The notes under the pieces were generated by a model. It did no database searches and had not been told where the DNA came from. It worked only from the letters and a program-made list of their open reading frames with translations. From assembly GCA_028015205.1 (NCBI GenBank), contig CM051514.1:22584150-22648149 (forward strand): a DNA stretch of 64,000 bases. Reading direction: 5' to 3'. Source of the DNA: Mytilisepta virgata. Its lineage: Eukaryota > Mollusca > Bivalvia > Mytilida > Mytilidae. Shown piece by piece: positions 1 through 11,458 of this stretch. Position 1 is the stretch's first letter; every line of letters begins with the position of its first letter. The position numbers were made by a program, and so were the translations under genes.

Positions 1-850
1 CATTAACTTTAAGTTTCCATTCTGTGCAATATTTTTCAAAAGCATAACTGAAGTCTTTCTGGAGATTCAGAAAATAAGACAGTATCGTCTGAATACAATA
101 AGACAAACAGGTTGATGTTAATTTGTATATGTTGGATTGACAGACTATCCAGTGACTCTAGACTACTAACATTATTCTGAAATGGCTTTCTAGATCATTG
201 AGGAACAAAGCGAACAAAAACGAGCAACATTTTCTCCTTGACGAACACCAATTTTACACTAATAAAATTCAGAGTTTTCGTCTCTAAGACCAATACATGA
301 ATTTGTTTTATTCTACAAATTATAAATTAATGTAAATATTTTTCCTGTAATTTTTTTTTAGGACAAGCTTTTGCCATAACCCAAGTCTCCAAACAGTGTC
401 AAAATCAATTAAACGTGCAATATAATTTTGTACTGTTTAATAGGTAAATGGAAATCGAGACATGAAGAACAAAAATATTGTCAAGTATTGAGAATCCCTT
501 TTGAAATTATGCTTGCGATCTGGTAATGAGACCAATTCTGTTTGATAATTTATTAAGCCGGTTATTCAGTTTTGCTGTGAATAATTTTGATACCAGGGTG
601 ATGGCTCTATAGTTATCAGGATTAGTTGGACTATCCTTATCTTTGTAAATGCATGGGTCTTATTACACCAACTGTCCAATTGTCTGGGATTACACCAGTT
701 TCTAATATACAATTAAAGATTTTTATGTATAATGGTAATAAATGGGAAAGTGTGCATTTAAGACATTCGTTTTCATCAATACCACAGTCTTAGTTATTTT
801 TCAAATCTTTCACAGCTAACTTGATTGCATCCTCTATTATTTCAATATTG
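1..850 (-). mobile_element. Degenerate non-LTR retrotransposon reverse transcriptase relic
   Basis: Read on the minus strand with frameshifts and stops, this stretch resembles successive parts of a LINE reverse transcriptase. Around 660-760 it reads LPLYIKIFNCILETGVIPDN. Around 380-540 it reads QAxFQKGFS followed by DNIFVLHVSI. Around 280-230 is a GVRQGEN-like segment. Near 75-115 is the catalytic-box variant LLYSDDTVLFSES (YSDD in place of YADD), then EYC-like and EWKLKVN. No intact frame survives, so it is a dead 5'-to-middle fragment whose 3' part lies left of the window. Family within the non-LTR elements is not determined; it looks like the same type as the relic at 8335-9620. Confidence 0.75.
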
Positions 851-930
851 AGAACTTAATAAAATTCGCTCTGATTAGAATTATTCAAAACGCTGTTTAT
901 ATCTAAATCAGTGTCATCTCCATATTTATT

Positions 931-2820
931 TAGGAAACAACCATTTAACTTCAAGGGGGGGGGGGGTATGGTTTTTTATATTGGTTTGGGATTTTTTTTT
1001 CAAGGTATGGACACAATTTTATTTTTTTCAAATACAATCAAACCAAATTATTTTTTTCTTACCAAGTCGAATCAGAAATTTTTTTTTGGAGCAATGCCCA
1101 GAAAGCAAAAGGTGTATTTATTCCTATGAAATCACTAGCAGTAAATAAAACTGGTATATACTATGAATTTGTTTTTATAATAAAAAAATTTGCATATACT
1201 TTTCATTTGTAAATTAGTTCCTTAAGAAATGGAATATAACATCATTTTCTCTGTACTTTGTATTTTATTATAATAATCATAATTCCACACAGTACTGAGT
1301 AGACACACATTGGGTATATGTACATGTATGCATATTTAAACTAGAGGCTCAGAGGGCTGAGCCTGTGTCGCTCACCTGGCATGAAAACAGTATTTATTGA
1401 TGTACCTCAAAGAGAGAAGTCACTTCTCCCTATCATTATGAAGTGGGTAAGCATTGTAGGAACCGAGTTTTTCTTCATCAAGGTCCTTCTATTTACAGGT
1501 CAGCATATTCTAAAATTTGGCGGTTCTCCAGAAGATTTTTGCATGTATTTCCCATAGAGTCTTATGTTAACCCAAGTCCTCTGCTGGTGGCCATATTGAA
1601 TGAAGGATTAGCACCAAAGTAACAACACTTGGTCAGCACCTTGTGAGCAACATTCAGGCCATATTTGGTTTCAAGCAATACTGCAGTTCTGTAGATTTGT
1701 GTTATATGCCGTAGACACTTTCTGTCAAGTTTGGCTCTATTTGGCCAAGCAGTTTCAGAGAATTTGTTTTTAAATCAACCAATCAGAAACAAGAATTGCC
1801 AATGGCGGCGATGTTTGTCATTTGATCTGGACATAATGGGGAAATTTTTTAAAAACCCTCCCACAGATGCTTCCTGTCAAGTTTCGTTCCATTTGGCCAA
1901 GTGGTTTCAGAGAGGAAGATTTCTTTAAATCAGCCAATCAGAAACAAGATATGTCCATGGCAGCCATGCTTGTCGTCCAATCAGGACGACAAAAATTAAT
2001 TTCATAAAAGAATTTCCATAGATGCTTCGTCTCCAGTTTGGCTGACGTTCCAGAGAAAAAAAAAGTTTTTTAAACAACCAGTGAGAAACAAGAATTGCCC
2101 ATGACGGCCATGTTTGTTTCCCGATCGGGAAGAAATGAGGAAACTTTGTAAAGAACCTCCCATAGACGCTTCCTGTCAAGTTTTGTTTCATTAGGGCAAG
2201 CAGTTTCAGAGGAGAAGATTTTTGAAAACTCAGCCAATCAGAAACAACAATTGCCCATGGCGGCCATGTTTGTTGTCCGATCGGGACGAAATGATCAAAC
2301 TTGATAAAGGACCTCACATAAATGCTTCCAGCCAAATTTTGTTCCATTTGGCCCAGTGGTTTCAGCTAGAGGAGAAGATTAAAATGTGAAAATATAACAG
2401 ACGGACGGACGACGGGCGCCAAGTCATGACAAAAGCTCACATGACCTTTGACCAGGTGAGCTAAAAAGGAAGAATGCTTTGATTGTCATGATTGTTGCTC
2501 TTCATCTTGATGGTTAATCACTGAAAGGTCAAGTATGACTGAAAAACTAAGGAAAATATTTTATTATGTTCAAAATAAATCAAGTCAGGTTTGTATTAAA
2601 TAATGGTCTAAAGTTTTTCTTGTAATGCTTGTGATTTTTTAAATCAACTCTCGGATTCAATTATTTATTTTTGAAAAAATATATTTAAACCAGAATTTTT
2701 TTCCCATAGTTTTGTAAAACAGATTATTTTTTTCCCTTACCTGTGGTATCAGAATATTTTTTTCAGGAAAAAAAAACCATAACCCCCCCCCCTTTTTGAA
2801 GTTAAATGGTTGTTCGCTTA
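931..2820. mobile_element. Terminal-inverted-repeat element interrupted by a second repeat
   Basis: The ends are inverted copies of each other: ACAACCATTTAACTTCAA then a long G run at the left, and the complement (C run, TTGAAGTTAAATGGTTGT) at the right. Similarity continues inward through T-rich blocks with phrases like GGTATGGTTTTTT. A different element (1343-2465) sits in the middle, so this looks like a roughly 770-bp fold-back or MITE-like element split by a later insertion. No transposase is visible. Confidence 0.6.
1343..2465 (+). mobile_element. Tandem-core element with 3' microsatellite and terminal hairpin (AGCTCAC family)
   Basis: It starts with a GAGGCTCAGAGGG..CTCACCTGG segment. 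It continues through degenerate repeats of roughly 120-170 bp that share phrases such as CAGCCAATCAGAAACAA, TGGCGGCCATGTTTG and TTCATTTGGCCAAGTGGTTTCAG. It ends with ACAGACGGACGGACGACGGGCG and a hairpin in which AGCTCAC pairs with GTGAGCT. This order (tandem core, GACG-type microsatellite, terminal palindrome) is that of bivalve 'pearl' elements and Helentron-associated non-autonomous elements. Other copies: 27722-29615 and 61010-61400. The apparent 140-residue frame here is only translated repeat. Confidence 0.65.
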
Positions 2821-2968
2821 TCTCTTTAAAATATTCATATAGCGATTAATGAGTTATTTTTGTAAAGCACATGTTGCACATCATTTCTTTTACATTTTTA
2901 TGTTGTTTTTGCTTGAAACCTTCAATTATTGACACGAACCAATAATAGAAAATGTGTATAACTAGTAG

Positions 2969-3232
2969 TTTGTTTGTTTAGTTGGGGTTTTACGCCTTTT
3001 TCAGGATATTTGGATATTTCGCGGCGGCCAGTTTTTATTGGCTGAGGAAGCCGGAATACCCGGAGAGAACGACCGACCTTCGGTAGGAAAATTGGCAATC
3101 CTTGTCAATTAAGATCGAAGTCGAACACACCCCGTTACAGGTGAGATTCGAACTCACAACCCCAGTGTTGACAGGCTAGTGATCATTAGTAGTCATGACG
3201 AACTACCTAGACCACTCGGCCACCGAGGCCCC
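2969..3232 (-). mobile_element. SINE family 1, full length
   Basis: Read on the minus strand, the element opens with a tRNA-like head: GGCCTCGGTGGCCGAGTGG is box A-like and GAGTTCGAATCTCACC is box B-like. A core containing CCGGGTATTCCGGCTTCC follows, and it ends in a TAAACAAACAAAC tail. Flanking copies of TGTATAACTAGTA (2955-2967) and TGTATAACTAATA (3233-3245) are a 13-bp target-site duplication. The core resembles V-type SINEs known from molluscs; that family assignment is inference. Confidence 0.85.
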
Positions 3233-4083
3233 TGTATAACTAATAAAACGCATCCCATCAACATGTTATCGTGTATCCGTTCGTCCCGGTACAACTGTTC
3301 CGATATATGCTAAAAGCGAAATAACTCTCAGCGGTTGCAAGACAAAACGAGAAAATGGAAAAAAATACTATCCACGAATTTGCGTGTTTGAATGTTAGTG
3401 TTTTGTTTCTGAAAATGAGAAAACAGTCTTCTAAAATTCTAAATATCTTTTAACTTGACAAGGTATTTAAACACTTCTAAACAGAGATTTAAGTGGATAT
3501 TTCAAAATCACACTATTTGCATCAATATTTGTAATTGCGCAGAGAGATTGCAATATGCAGAAAATTAATTTAATTTTATACGGTAATTTTTAATTTTATT
3601 TAAAGCACGAGATGGGTTAATATTTTTTATTCATGCTACTGGACACAGACGAAATGTTCGGCGGTCGTCTGCTTTTGGCACTCTCTGCATGAAGAAAAAA
3701 AAAGAAGAATAATAGGAGATTTGGCATTATTAACTGAATGACTACTTGAGGTTACATGAAGTAACTCATTAAAAATTGAAGAAAAGGAAGATTCTTTCAC
3801 ATGTATGTACAAACCATAGCAATTAATGTTCGTGTTTAATTTCCTGATTGGTGCATACAAAAATTTATGCACACCTTCATTGCTAGACATTGTCTGTGTT
3901 CCTCAGTTTTCATATCATTTTGATGAGATTCAGTTTTCCCATAACACAAATCGTAATAAGTTAGAGCAAACTTTAATTATAGAAATAATAAGTAATTGGA
4001 AAATCGCACAAGCAATTCATATTTTGATCTGGTTTTAAAGGCCAATTAAAAAATTATCTTTTAAGTAGACGAAGAAATCGATG

Positions 4084-6255
4084 TCAATGTTGATTGGTGT
4101 TCAGGGGAATACATCGATATACAGAGAATTCATTAGGAACACAGAACTCATCACCTCTGCAAGGGCATTCGTTCGTCATATCCTGTAAAAGAAAGAAAAA
4201 AGTCCAAATAAGATACGATCAATGGTACGCATCCTGATTAATATTTTAGAAATTATGGTACATTTTTTCAATAGGAATTATAAAGTTAGTCAGTCTTATT
4301 GGGATGCCAGGTCATACATTTTTTTCTGCGAGTGTCCTTTTTTGTATCAATAATATTGAAGGAAACAAATCATGAATTTACTCTTAGACAACATCACAAT
4401 ATCTTTTTCATCTTCCTAATGTTTATTAAATGTTTAATTCATATAGGCAAGTTATCTAGCAATAACATACATGTATGCATAGCTTGGTATCTTGTATGTT
4501 TTCGCCTGGCAAAATACGACTGTTTGATTTCTCTGCTTTTTATTTTGTGTAACTTCGCAGCTTAAACTCCTGAGCAATGAACATGTCTGTTCCGGTACTC
4601 TCCACTGAACAGGAACGGGTGGGGAGTTTGCTGGCAGCTGTGTTTTTGTTTTTGTACAAATTTTACTTGCAATATGGCGGGTGAGGAACATGCGTACCCT
4701 CCCGTATATGAATTCTAATTGTATTCTGTAAGATCTAACATTGTTTGTACTTTGGTTTTTACATTGATTGTTCTAATTCTCCCTTAGTTGATTACTATAT
4801 GTTTTATTCTTTTTTTCATATCTTTGTATTTATTTGTTTTTTTTATTATTCTTAAGAACCTACGTTGTCTTAGGTTTTTGATATTATTTTACCGATATTA
4901 AGCAAAACATTCCACTAAAACCGGTGCTATTGGCTATCTCCTTTAATTTTTAAAGTGCGCGAGAATTTATTCTGTTTTAAGACCTCACCACGAAGATCTT
5001 TCTTTTCTTGAACTCGATTTCCTTTTAATTCTAAAGTTAATTCGTTTTCTCTCTTATTACGAAATTTATTTTAACAGATTTACCCGTATATTAATTTTCT
5101 TGTTAATTAATGAAAAAAAACTTTTATATATTAAAATGTCCCTTCTGGAATCAGATAAACTGTAGTTAGGATACTAATGATTTGTAAACCTTTCATAACA
5201 TAGTTTCTACGTCGTTCGTTTCACTTTCATTTTAATAATCAAATATAACTTAGGGTACGCAATAAATGTGACGGTTTTCTTACGGGAGGTATAAAAAATG
5301 CCAAGAGATTTGAGAACTTGTAAGAACTGTATAAATGAAGTAATTGAGGACGAGAAACATTTTATTTTATATTGTAAAAATAACGATAGTTGCAGAAAGT
5401 ATTTTACTGAAAAATATTTTGATGATTCATTTAATTGTTTAAATGATGCAGAAAAAATTAAAAAAAGATATTAAATCCTAGCAGCAATGAACAGGTGGGA
5501 TTACTTGGCTCCGTCATGTTATTGGAACTGAGGACAGGGGGGCTCTTGATGTTACTTATATCACACGTACAACTTAAAACGTTATTATGACTCTGTGTTT
5601 GTCTATTGTTGTAATTTTGCTTTGTATTGCTGCAACCAAAAAAGGTTTATTGTCTGCAATTTTGAAATAAACATTATTTTTCATTTGAGCAGCTAGGATA
5701 TAGTTCATGACACTCAAATCGCTAGAGACTTCGCTTTTTGTCTTATTTTGTCTATTTTAAGTTCTCTTTCGATTGATATATGTTCGGTATTCTTTGTTGT
5801 TCCTTATTTATTATTATTTGTTTTTGTTCTTCTGTAGTATTTGCTGTATATGTGCCGTTAATTGTTTTCGGGTTTTCGACTTGACTATGGAATTTGGTAT
5901 TAAATTTCCTCCTTCAGCGTGCTGTATTTTTTCTAGTATCATAACCTTATCTTACCCTTGGAATGTCATCGCCATGAACAAAAATATCACCAAGAATAAA
6001 GTACAAAATTCCGGGTTTATCACTATACAATTCACATTTTTGTATATCCTTTCTGTATCCCACTGATTGACATGCTGGCATTTGAGCACACATCTGTACA
6101 CATGGGAAAATCGACCTGGCTTCAACTTCCCAAAGTACGTAGCCATAAAACCTTGCATTTCTCCATATTTTTGGTAATACAAGTTTAACGTTAAGTACAG
6201 AAGTGAACGATCCAGAAAAGACCAGAAATATAACGTATGATGTTACTGGCTTCAT
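4084..6255 (-). CDS. Small secreted PAN/apple-like plus EGF-like tail protein (paralogue D)
   Basis: Two exons: 6255-5956 (100 codons) and 4182-4084 (32 codons plus stop), joined in phase 0 through a GT-AG intron (CCAAGG|GTAAG, TTTTACAG|GAT), giving 132 residues. Residues 1-20 are a hydrophobic signal peptide. A PAN/apple-like module follows with cysteines 52, 56, 62 and 74, spacing C-x3-C-x5-C-x11-C, identical in all four paralogues of this window. Exon 2 (DMTNECPCRGDEFCV) carries four cysteines spaced C-x-C-x5-C-x9-C, like half an EGF domain; C1 to C2 is three residues shorter than in the other three. Likely a small extracellular protein. The intron holds an antisense LINE relic. Function unknown; splicing is inferred from homology between paralogues, not from transcripts. 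Confidence 0.72.
5290..5680 (+). mobile_element. LINE C-terminal zinc-finger fragment and 3' tail
   Basis: A plus-strand reading gives DLRTCKNC, then VIEDEKHFILYC, ending at a stop near 5474. This is the C-x2-C...EDExHF...C signature at the C-terminus of many non-LTR retrotransposon ORF2 proteins. A 3' UTR ending in AAATAAACATTATTTTT follows. It lies in the intron of paralogue D, opposite in orientation. Confidence 0.6.
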
Positions 6256-6372
6256 TGATAAGTCTGAAAAACAAAAGATTGTAGTACAGTGTACTTGTAC
6301 CCTGAAACCAAGTTTTGCAAAAATTTGTCGGAATATGGTGATGATGTAATTTCAAATATTCGAATATTGATT

Positions 6373-6807
6373 TTAGAAAAAAACATTTTGTTTTTCTTCT
6401 AAAATCTTTAAAATACCATTATTTGTCTTTACCTTAATCACACCTATTGAACTCAACCCACATTGATACCAAGTAGCGGGTAGCGGATAGGGGAGGTCTT
6501 CTCGATGGATGGATGTCAGATCATAATACAGAAAGCCTAGCCATTGACCATCGTGTTTACAGAATACCACCGCTTACACGCTAAAATACTTTTCTGTACT
6601 TTAAAAAAAAAGTAAACAAAAAGGACCGCCACAGATACCCAATTCCCCCATTTTTTCGTCCCATCCCCATTTTCGAATTGTTTTGATGTATTTTCGAACT
6701 GATTCTAGTCCTGGAGATCCATAAATTTGACACTTGAAATCCACTACCGAATCGATACCGTAGCTGGTGAACTCAAAGTTCTCCAGATTAGTTACTTTTA
6801 TTTCCAC
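6373..6807 (-). pseudogene. Unidentified coding-like frame broken by two stops
   Basis: One minus-strand frame stays open for 145 codons except for two in-frame stops about 30 bp apart (near 6575 and 6601), next to a run of A/T. The translated segments are not low-complexity and contain W, C and Y residues (for example WGWDEKMGELGICGG, HDGQWLGFLYYDL and PATWYQCG). It lies just upstream of the start of paralogue D. I do not recognise the family. It could be a decayed exon or retrocopy, or an exon pair separated by an unseen small intron. Confidence 0.3.
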
Positions 6808-6889
6808 ACTATACCCAGAAATTGATAATTAAAATTTACTTTTCAAAAATGTTTTTTTATGAAAACTAAATAGTATCTACCTAGTGTAT

Positions 6890-7060
6890 AGCTCTGTCCT
6901 TACATGGTTTTAATTTTACCCTTTTGGTAATTTTTTGCATTTTTTAATTTACTTTGCATTTTTTTGAACTGTTTGTTTTGGTTTTTAACATTTTAGGCAT
7001 TGGACAAAATCGACGAAGTGTGCACATCATGTGAAAAATTGGTATAAATATTTGTTTTAA
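6890..7060 (+). repeat. Dispersed repeat with hammerhead-like 3' end (decayed copy)
   Basis: It ends with CGACGAAGTGTGCACATCATGTG followed by AAAAATTGGTATA, the shared 3' end of five dispersed copies in the window (others 10150-10480, 15985-16125, 23960-24125 on the minus strand, and 39480-39640). In this copy the 5' CUGAUGA part is lost. Confidence 0.45.
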
Positions 7061-7930
7061 ATTTATTGAAACCAATTTTATCATTTATTTTTCAATCTGT
7101 ACATGACTTTATCCCTTTGCATTCATCAAGTCATCAATGTTTTATATACATGTCAGGATTTTTACGGTTTCTCTCTTCATATTTTTTTGTAATGCTTCTA
7201 CCACAGATGTAAAGGAGGAGATTTGTGTACTTGCTATTCTAGTTAAAGCTTTCCATATCGAGAGACCAAATCAGGAACCATTGTTGTACGCATTGTATTT
7301 TTATTGTATTTTGAATATAAGAATACGAATAAGAATACATGTATTTTATTATTGTCAATTTGACGCCCATGACTGAGAAGAATACATAATTTAAACAAAT
7401 AAATGAACAAACAGTAATAATAAATGTTTACATACATGTATGATGTTTTGTTTTATATGTGTTGAATTGAACAAGCACAGTGACCCCGAGATATAATGAT
7501 CGAATACGTTTTTAATACTATAATGATTCTTACAAGCTATTTATCTTCTAATAAACTATATGATCAAGTTACAAAAGGATAAAATCCGATGATAAGGATA
7601 GCTATAAAGTTAATGAATATTTTAAAATCAGTTTGCAGTAGAAAAGGTATACTAGTATTTATCGTATTTCCCCATGCCTATATCGACCTGCTGATGCCTT
7701 CACAATTTCCCGTATTTCGACACTGTGACGTCGTAAAGAGTTGACCCGACCCTAATATGAGCTGACCCGAATATATCAGCGACGTCATAATGTTTGACCC
7801 AACGTTGACCCGAATATATCAGGAAAACATCCGGTTATAGGCAGATGGCCATTGAAAGTAAGAAATTCCATTAAGATTGCTAGTTAACAATACGATAAAT
7901 TTATCATCAAGTTTTCTTCAAAGAAATATT

Positions 7931-8032
7931 GTAAAATATAACCCGCTCGACACAATATGAAGCTTTTTAGCTCGTTCGCTACGCTCACTCGCCGAAAAAG
8001 CTTCACATTGTGTCTCGCGGCTGATATTTTAC
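7931..8032. repeat. Large imperfect palindrome
   Basis: GTAAAATATAACCCGCTCGA at the left is matched by the complement of TCGCGGCTGATATTTTAC at the right. Inner arms ACACAATATGAAGCTTTTT and AAAAAGCTTCACATTGTGT surround a GC-rich centre of about 20 bp. The whole can fold into one hairpin of about 50 bp. Confidence 0.8.
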
Positions 8033-8096
8033 GATATACGTTTGCAGAAAACCTGATAATATGTACGTATCTTCCTGGGTTTTTCCTTTTCATAGA

Positions 8097-8330
8097 GACT
8101 ACTAATAATCACTAGCCTGTCAACGCTGAGGTCGTGAGTTCGAATCTCACCTGTGGCGAGGTGTGTTCGACTCCAATCTTAATTAACAAGGATTGCCAAT
8201 TTTTCTTCCGAAGGTCGGTGGTTCTCTCCGGGTACTCCGGATTCCTCCACCAATATAAACTGGTCGCCGCGAAATAGCCAAATGTGCTGAAAGCGACGTA
8301 AAACCCCAACTAAACAAACAAACAAGCAAA
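8097..8330 (+). mobile_element. SINE family 1, 5'-truncated copy
   Basis: It begins inside the tRNA-like head (ACTAATAATCACTAGCCTG). It includes box B-like GAGTTCGAATCTCACC, the GGAATCC..GGTAC core region and a TAAACAAACAAACAAG tail. The box A region is missing. Same family as 2969-3232, opposite orientation. Confidence 0.85.
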
Positions 8331-8334
8331 CCTT

Positions 8335-9620
8335 TTCGTAGACTCTTAATTAATCTTTTTTCATATAAACTTGAATCAAGATTACAAATTTTCTTAACAA
8401 CGACTTTGTCTTCACAAGACATTAACCAAATAAGTTTTGAATTATGATCCATATATTTAAAATCAATATATTTATCGTCTATCTCGTTTATTACGTTCAC
8501 CCTTTCGTTTTTCAAATTCGGACACTGCAGTATAAAATGGACTTCATCTTCAAAATATATATCATTTTTACACAGTTTACATTTTCGTTCATTAACCCGA
8601 ATCCCCTGATATCTGCCTAATTCAATTCCTAATCTGTGTGAACTATTTCTTAAATTTTTGGAGTGATGAAATTAACATAGACTGAACATAACCCTGTCTT
8701 AGAAGTTTATATGACAGCAATCTAGCCCTGTCCAGAAAGCCGCCGTATAAATCACACGCGAGGCAGTAACGATTCAACGGTGAAATATACACACCAAAGG
8801 CGCGAAAAGACCAAAAATACCCTTTAAAGTTTCTATGAGTTGTGAGCTTATTATATTACCATAATGTTTAATTTTATAATCATTAAATACCTCCTCTTTC
8901 ATATCTTATTATACTTTGGATTAAGTTTATTTAAAGGAGATGTTTTAATATTAGATTTAAATTTAGGTATTTTTTAAGGTCAAATTATAAATAATCTGAT
9001 AGTTGCTCAATACAAGACTACCAGCTACTTTTAAATTTTTCATTTCAATAAACGCTTCTAACAAATGGCGATTGTCAGAATTTGTTAAATCAATTAAGTA
9101 TTTAAACATATTTAACTACAGTTTCTAATAATAAAGGATAACAGCCCAATTCAGACATGACGTTTAGATTTGAAGCTCATTTATTTACTCCAAGAGAGTA
9201 TTTACAAAATTTGATAGGGACCTTCTCAAGTTGTAATTCATTACACATTTTACTAACATAATTATCTTTTCTATCTAACAATTTATTAGGGTTAAATTTA
9301 CCCAATAATTCACTGCCGTAAAGGAGGACTGGCTTCACCGTTTGGTCAACAACTGAAGAGTTTTTAGTTTGAGTCGATTATCATTAAATATTTGGTAAAT
9401 TTGAACATGGCCTTCAACGCCCCATTATAGAGATCTTGTTTCGCTTCAGAAAAAAAATCCCATCTATACTAAATACAATACCAAGATATTTTTATTTTCA
9501 GGCATCTTTCAATGGGAATACAATTAAATGAAATTTACCTATTTTCTAATCTTCCAGTATTGTTTAATACTAGAGACTCGGTTTTATTCATATTAATCTC
9601 TAGTCCCTATATTTTACAAT
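8335..9620 (-). mobile_element. LINE relic, reverse transcriptase C-terminal half
   Basis: Several broken minus-strand frames line up in the order of a non-LTR ORF2. Near 9465-9620 are NKTESLVLNNTG and then SEAKQDLYNGALKAMFKF. Near 9300-9350 is DQTVKPVLLYGSELLG. Near 9150-9230 is EKVPIKFCKYSLGV then LNVMSELGCYPLLL. Near 8500-8610 is the terminal zinc-finger-like KCKLCKND..FEDEVHFILQC. Stops and frameshifts interrupt it throughout. The exact 3' end may be cut by the SINE at 8330. Confidence 0.75.
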
Positions 9621-9639
9621 AAGGTACCTATAAGTTGTT

Positions 9640-10150
9640 TATAGGTGTTTCAGAGTTCAGCCATCTTATGGTTTCGATTGAGTTGCATTTATTTGAAAAA
9701 ACTTTTTGTATGGGGTCATTATGAGCTTGTTCTGTAGTATGGGCACAAGTTACGTTTTAAAGGCTGTAAGATGAGGAATTTTGTACTGTTCGGATTCTTT
9801 TTCTGGTTTCATTTAGTCCTGTTATATCTATTTATAGAGGTTTATAAACTTGTAATAAACACTTCCCAAATTTACCAATTCGAGGATTATGTAACTTTTA
9901 AATCTATTAACAGAAATGCGGGCTAAATTTTGTAAAGAAAACTTTTAAACCTGTATGAATCATACTATACGAAAACAAACACATTTTGGAAGTTTTATTT
10001 TTGATTGATTGAATTGAAAATATAAAAAAGACTGACGTTAAATAAACGAAACATTGGGAGATTTAGAATATAAGAAACCAAACCATATTTTTGAGTGAAA
10101 AGGATAAATCTTTTGAAGATAATATTTTTTTTAGTTGCTTATCATAAAGA
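9640..10150. other. No recognised feature
   Basis: AT-rich DNA with no convincing frame, inverted repeat or known repeat signature that I can see. Confidence 0.5.
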
Positions 10151-10480
10151 TAACTTATTTATTTTTATGGTAGACCCCATATCCCTGTGGGTATCTCCAA
10201 CCCACTTGTTATTGTTCTTGGTAGTAGCGGGAAATTGATACTTGAAATTTTACTTTATAAAAGTATCTTTCTCGTGCACAGTTTGTCATTAGATGGTTTT
10301 GGCTTTACTCTTTGTTTTTTGTTTTTTTTTGGGTCATTTTCGGGTTTGAATTTCCTCATCAACGTCATGGTTATAGTTTTAGGCTTTCAACATTTTGGGT
10401 ATTTGAACTTGAACTGTTGAGTCGAAAATCCACGAAATGTGTACATCTTGTGCATAAAAATTTGGTATCATGGAATAATT
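10150..10480 (+). repeat. Dispersed repeat with hammerhead-like 3' end
   Basis: The 3' part reads CTGTTGAGTCG, AAAAT, CCACGAAATGTG and ends near TTTGGTATCA. The GTCG/CCAC and GTG/CAT segments can pair around a CUGNNGA...GAAA arrangement, as in a hammerhead core, but A6 of the core is changed to U. The upstream 150 bp (TCATTAGATGG..TTTTGGG..AACATTTTGGG) matches the minus-strand copy at 23960-24125. Confidence 0.5.
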
Positions 10481-10530
10481 TATTGATTTTTTTTTTATCT
10501 ACCCTGTCTTAAATCATAGTTAAATACGTT

Positions 10531-10787
10531 AGGGGGCGTCCATAATTGTCAACAGTTTTCACGAGTTTACAAAACGCACGCTGTGAGTGGAGAGGTTCCA
10601 GATTCAACATTTTTAAAAATTTAGTACATCACTACCAGTAAATAGAGAATACACTCTGGTGATAATGATACTGGTTCACAGCAACAGATATTAAAAGATG
10701 TTGATGTACACTTTTTGAGGGGGGGGCTTCCCAAAAGAGTGCTCTTCGTAAAGTCGTGTAAAATGTTGACAATTATGGATGACCCCT
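10531..10787. mobile_element. MITE-like element, TIR AGGGGGCGTCCATAATTGTC
   Basis: Terminal inverted repeats of about 23 bp: AGGGGGCGTCCATAATTGTC at the left and GACAATTATGGATGACCCCT at the right, around about 210 bp without coding potential. Confidence 0.75.
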
Positions 10788-11458
10788 TAGCAATGATCTG
10801 ATAATAATGTAAATTCTGTACTGTTTTATCTAATTAACTGGTATCCTACGAAGGCAATCAAATATGAACCGAAAAATATGTATGGAACTTACTTTTTGGA
10901 GAAATAATGTCTTACCATTCAACAACCAACTTAACCATCTGGATCTAATTCTAGCAAAATTTAATAAACAATATACAAACCATAACAAAAGTAATTGATT
11001 ATTGTAACCTGGTTTCTAATTGACGACTGTCAGCAAAATTACTTGGAATTCAAAAAGAATAAATATTAATTAAATATTTGAGAAAAATACATAATTATAA
11101 GAAAATATAAAAAGTGTTTACGTTATATTGGAAAACTTGCCAATATTGATTGAAAAAAAGTTCAGCTGCTCTTATTAAAATTTCAACTCAGAAATAACTA
11201 TGATCTTTCTAGTTTGCGATATGGTAATATTTGCTACAAAAATATTTTGGAATTCATTAAAATTTCATAAATAACCATTTTTCTAGTTTGTGTTTACTAA
11301 ACATAACCTTTTAACATGAGTTCAAGAATGGTTATATCTTAAAGCAAGGTACAATGTAATTTTACCCAGATGTACTGAGAATGTAAAACATTAGGAATTG
11401 GTGGATTTTATTTTCATTCCCACATATACGTATGGAAACTTTCCAAATAAAACATCTC

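Noticed and set aside
1925..2347. 140-codon minus-strand frame with internally repeated protein segments
   Set aside because: The repetition follows the DNA repeat units of the AGCTCAC-family element; no start, splice or homology support.
3120..3232. tRNA gene on the minus strand
   Set aside because: Box A- and box B-like motifs belong to the SINE head; spacing and arms do not form a complete tRNA, and the same sequence recurs with SINE bodies.
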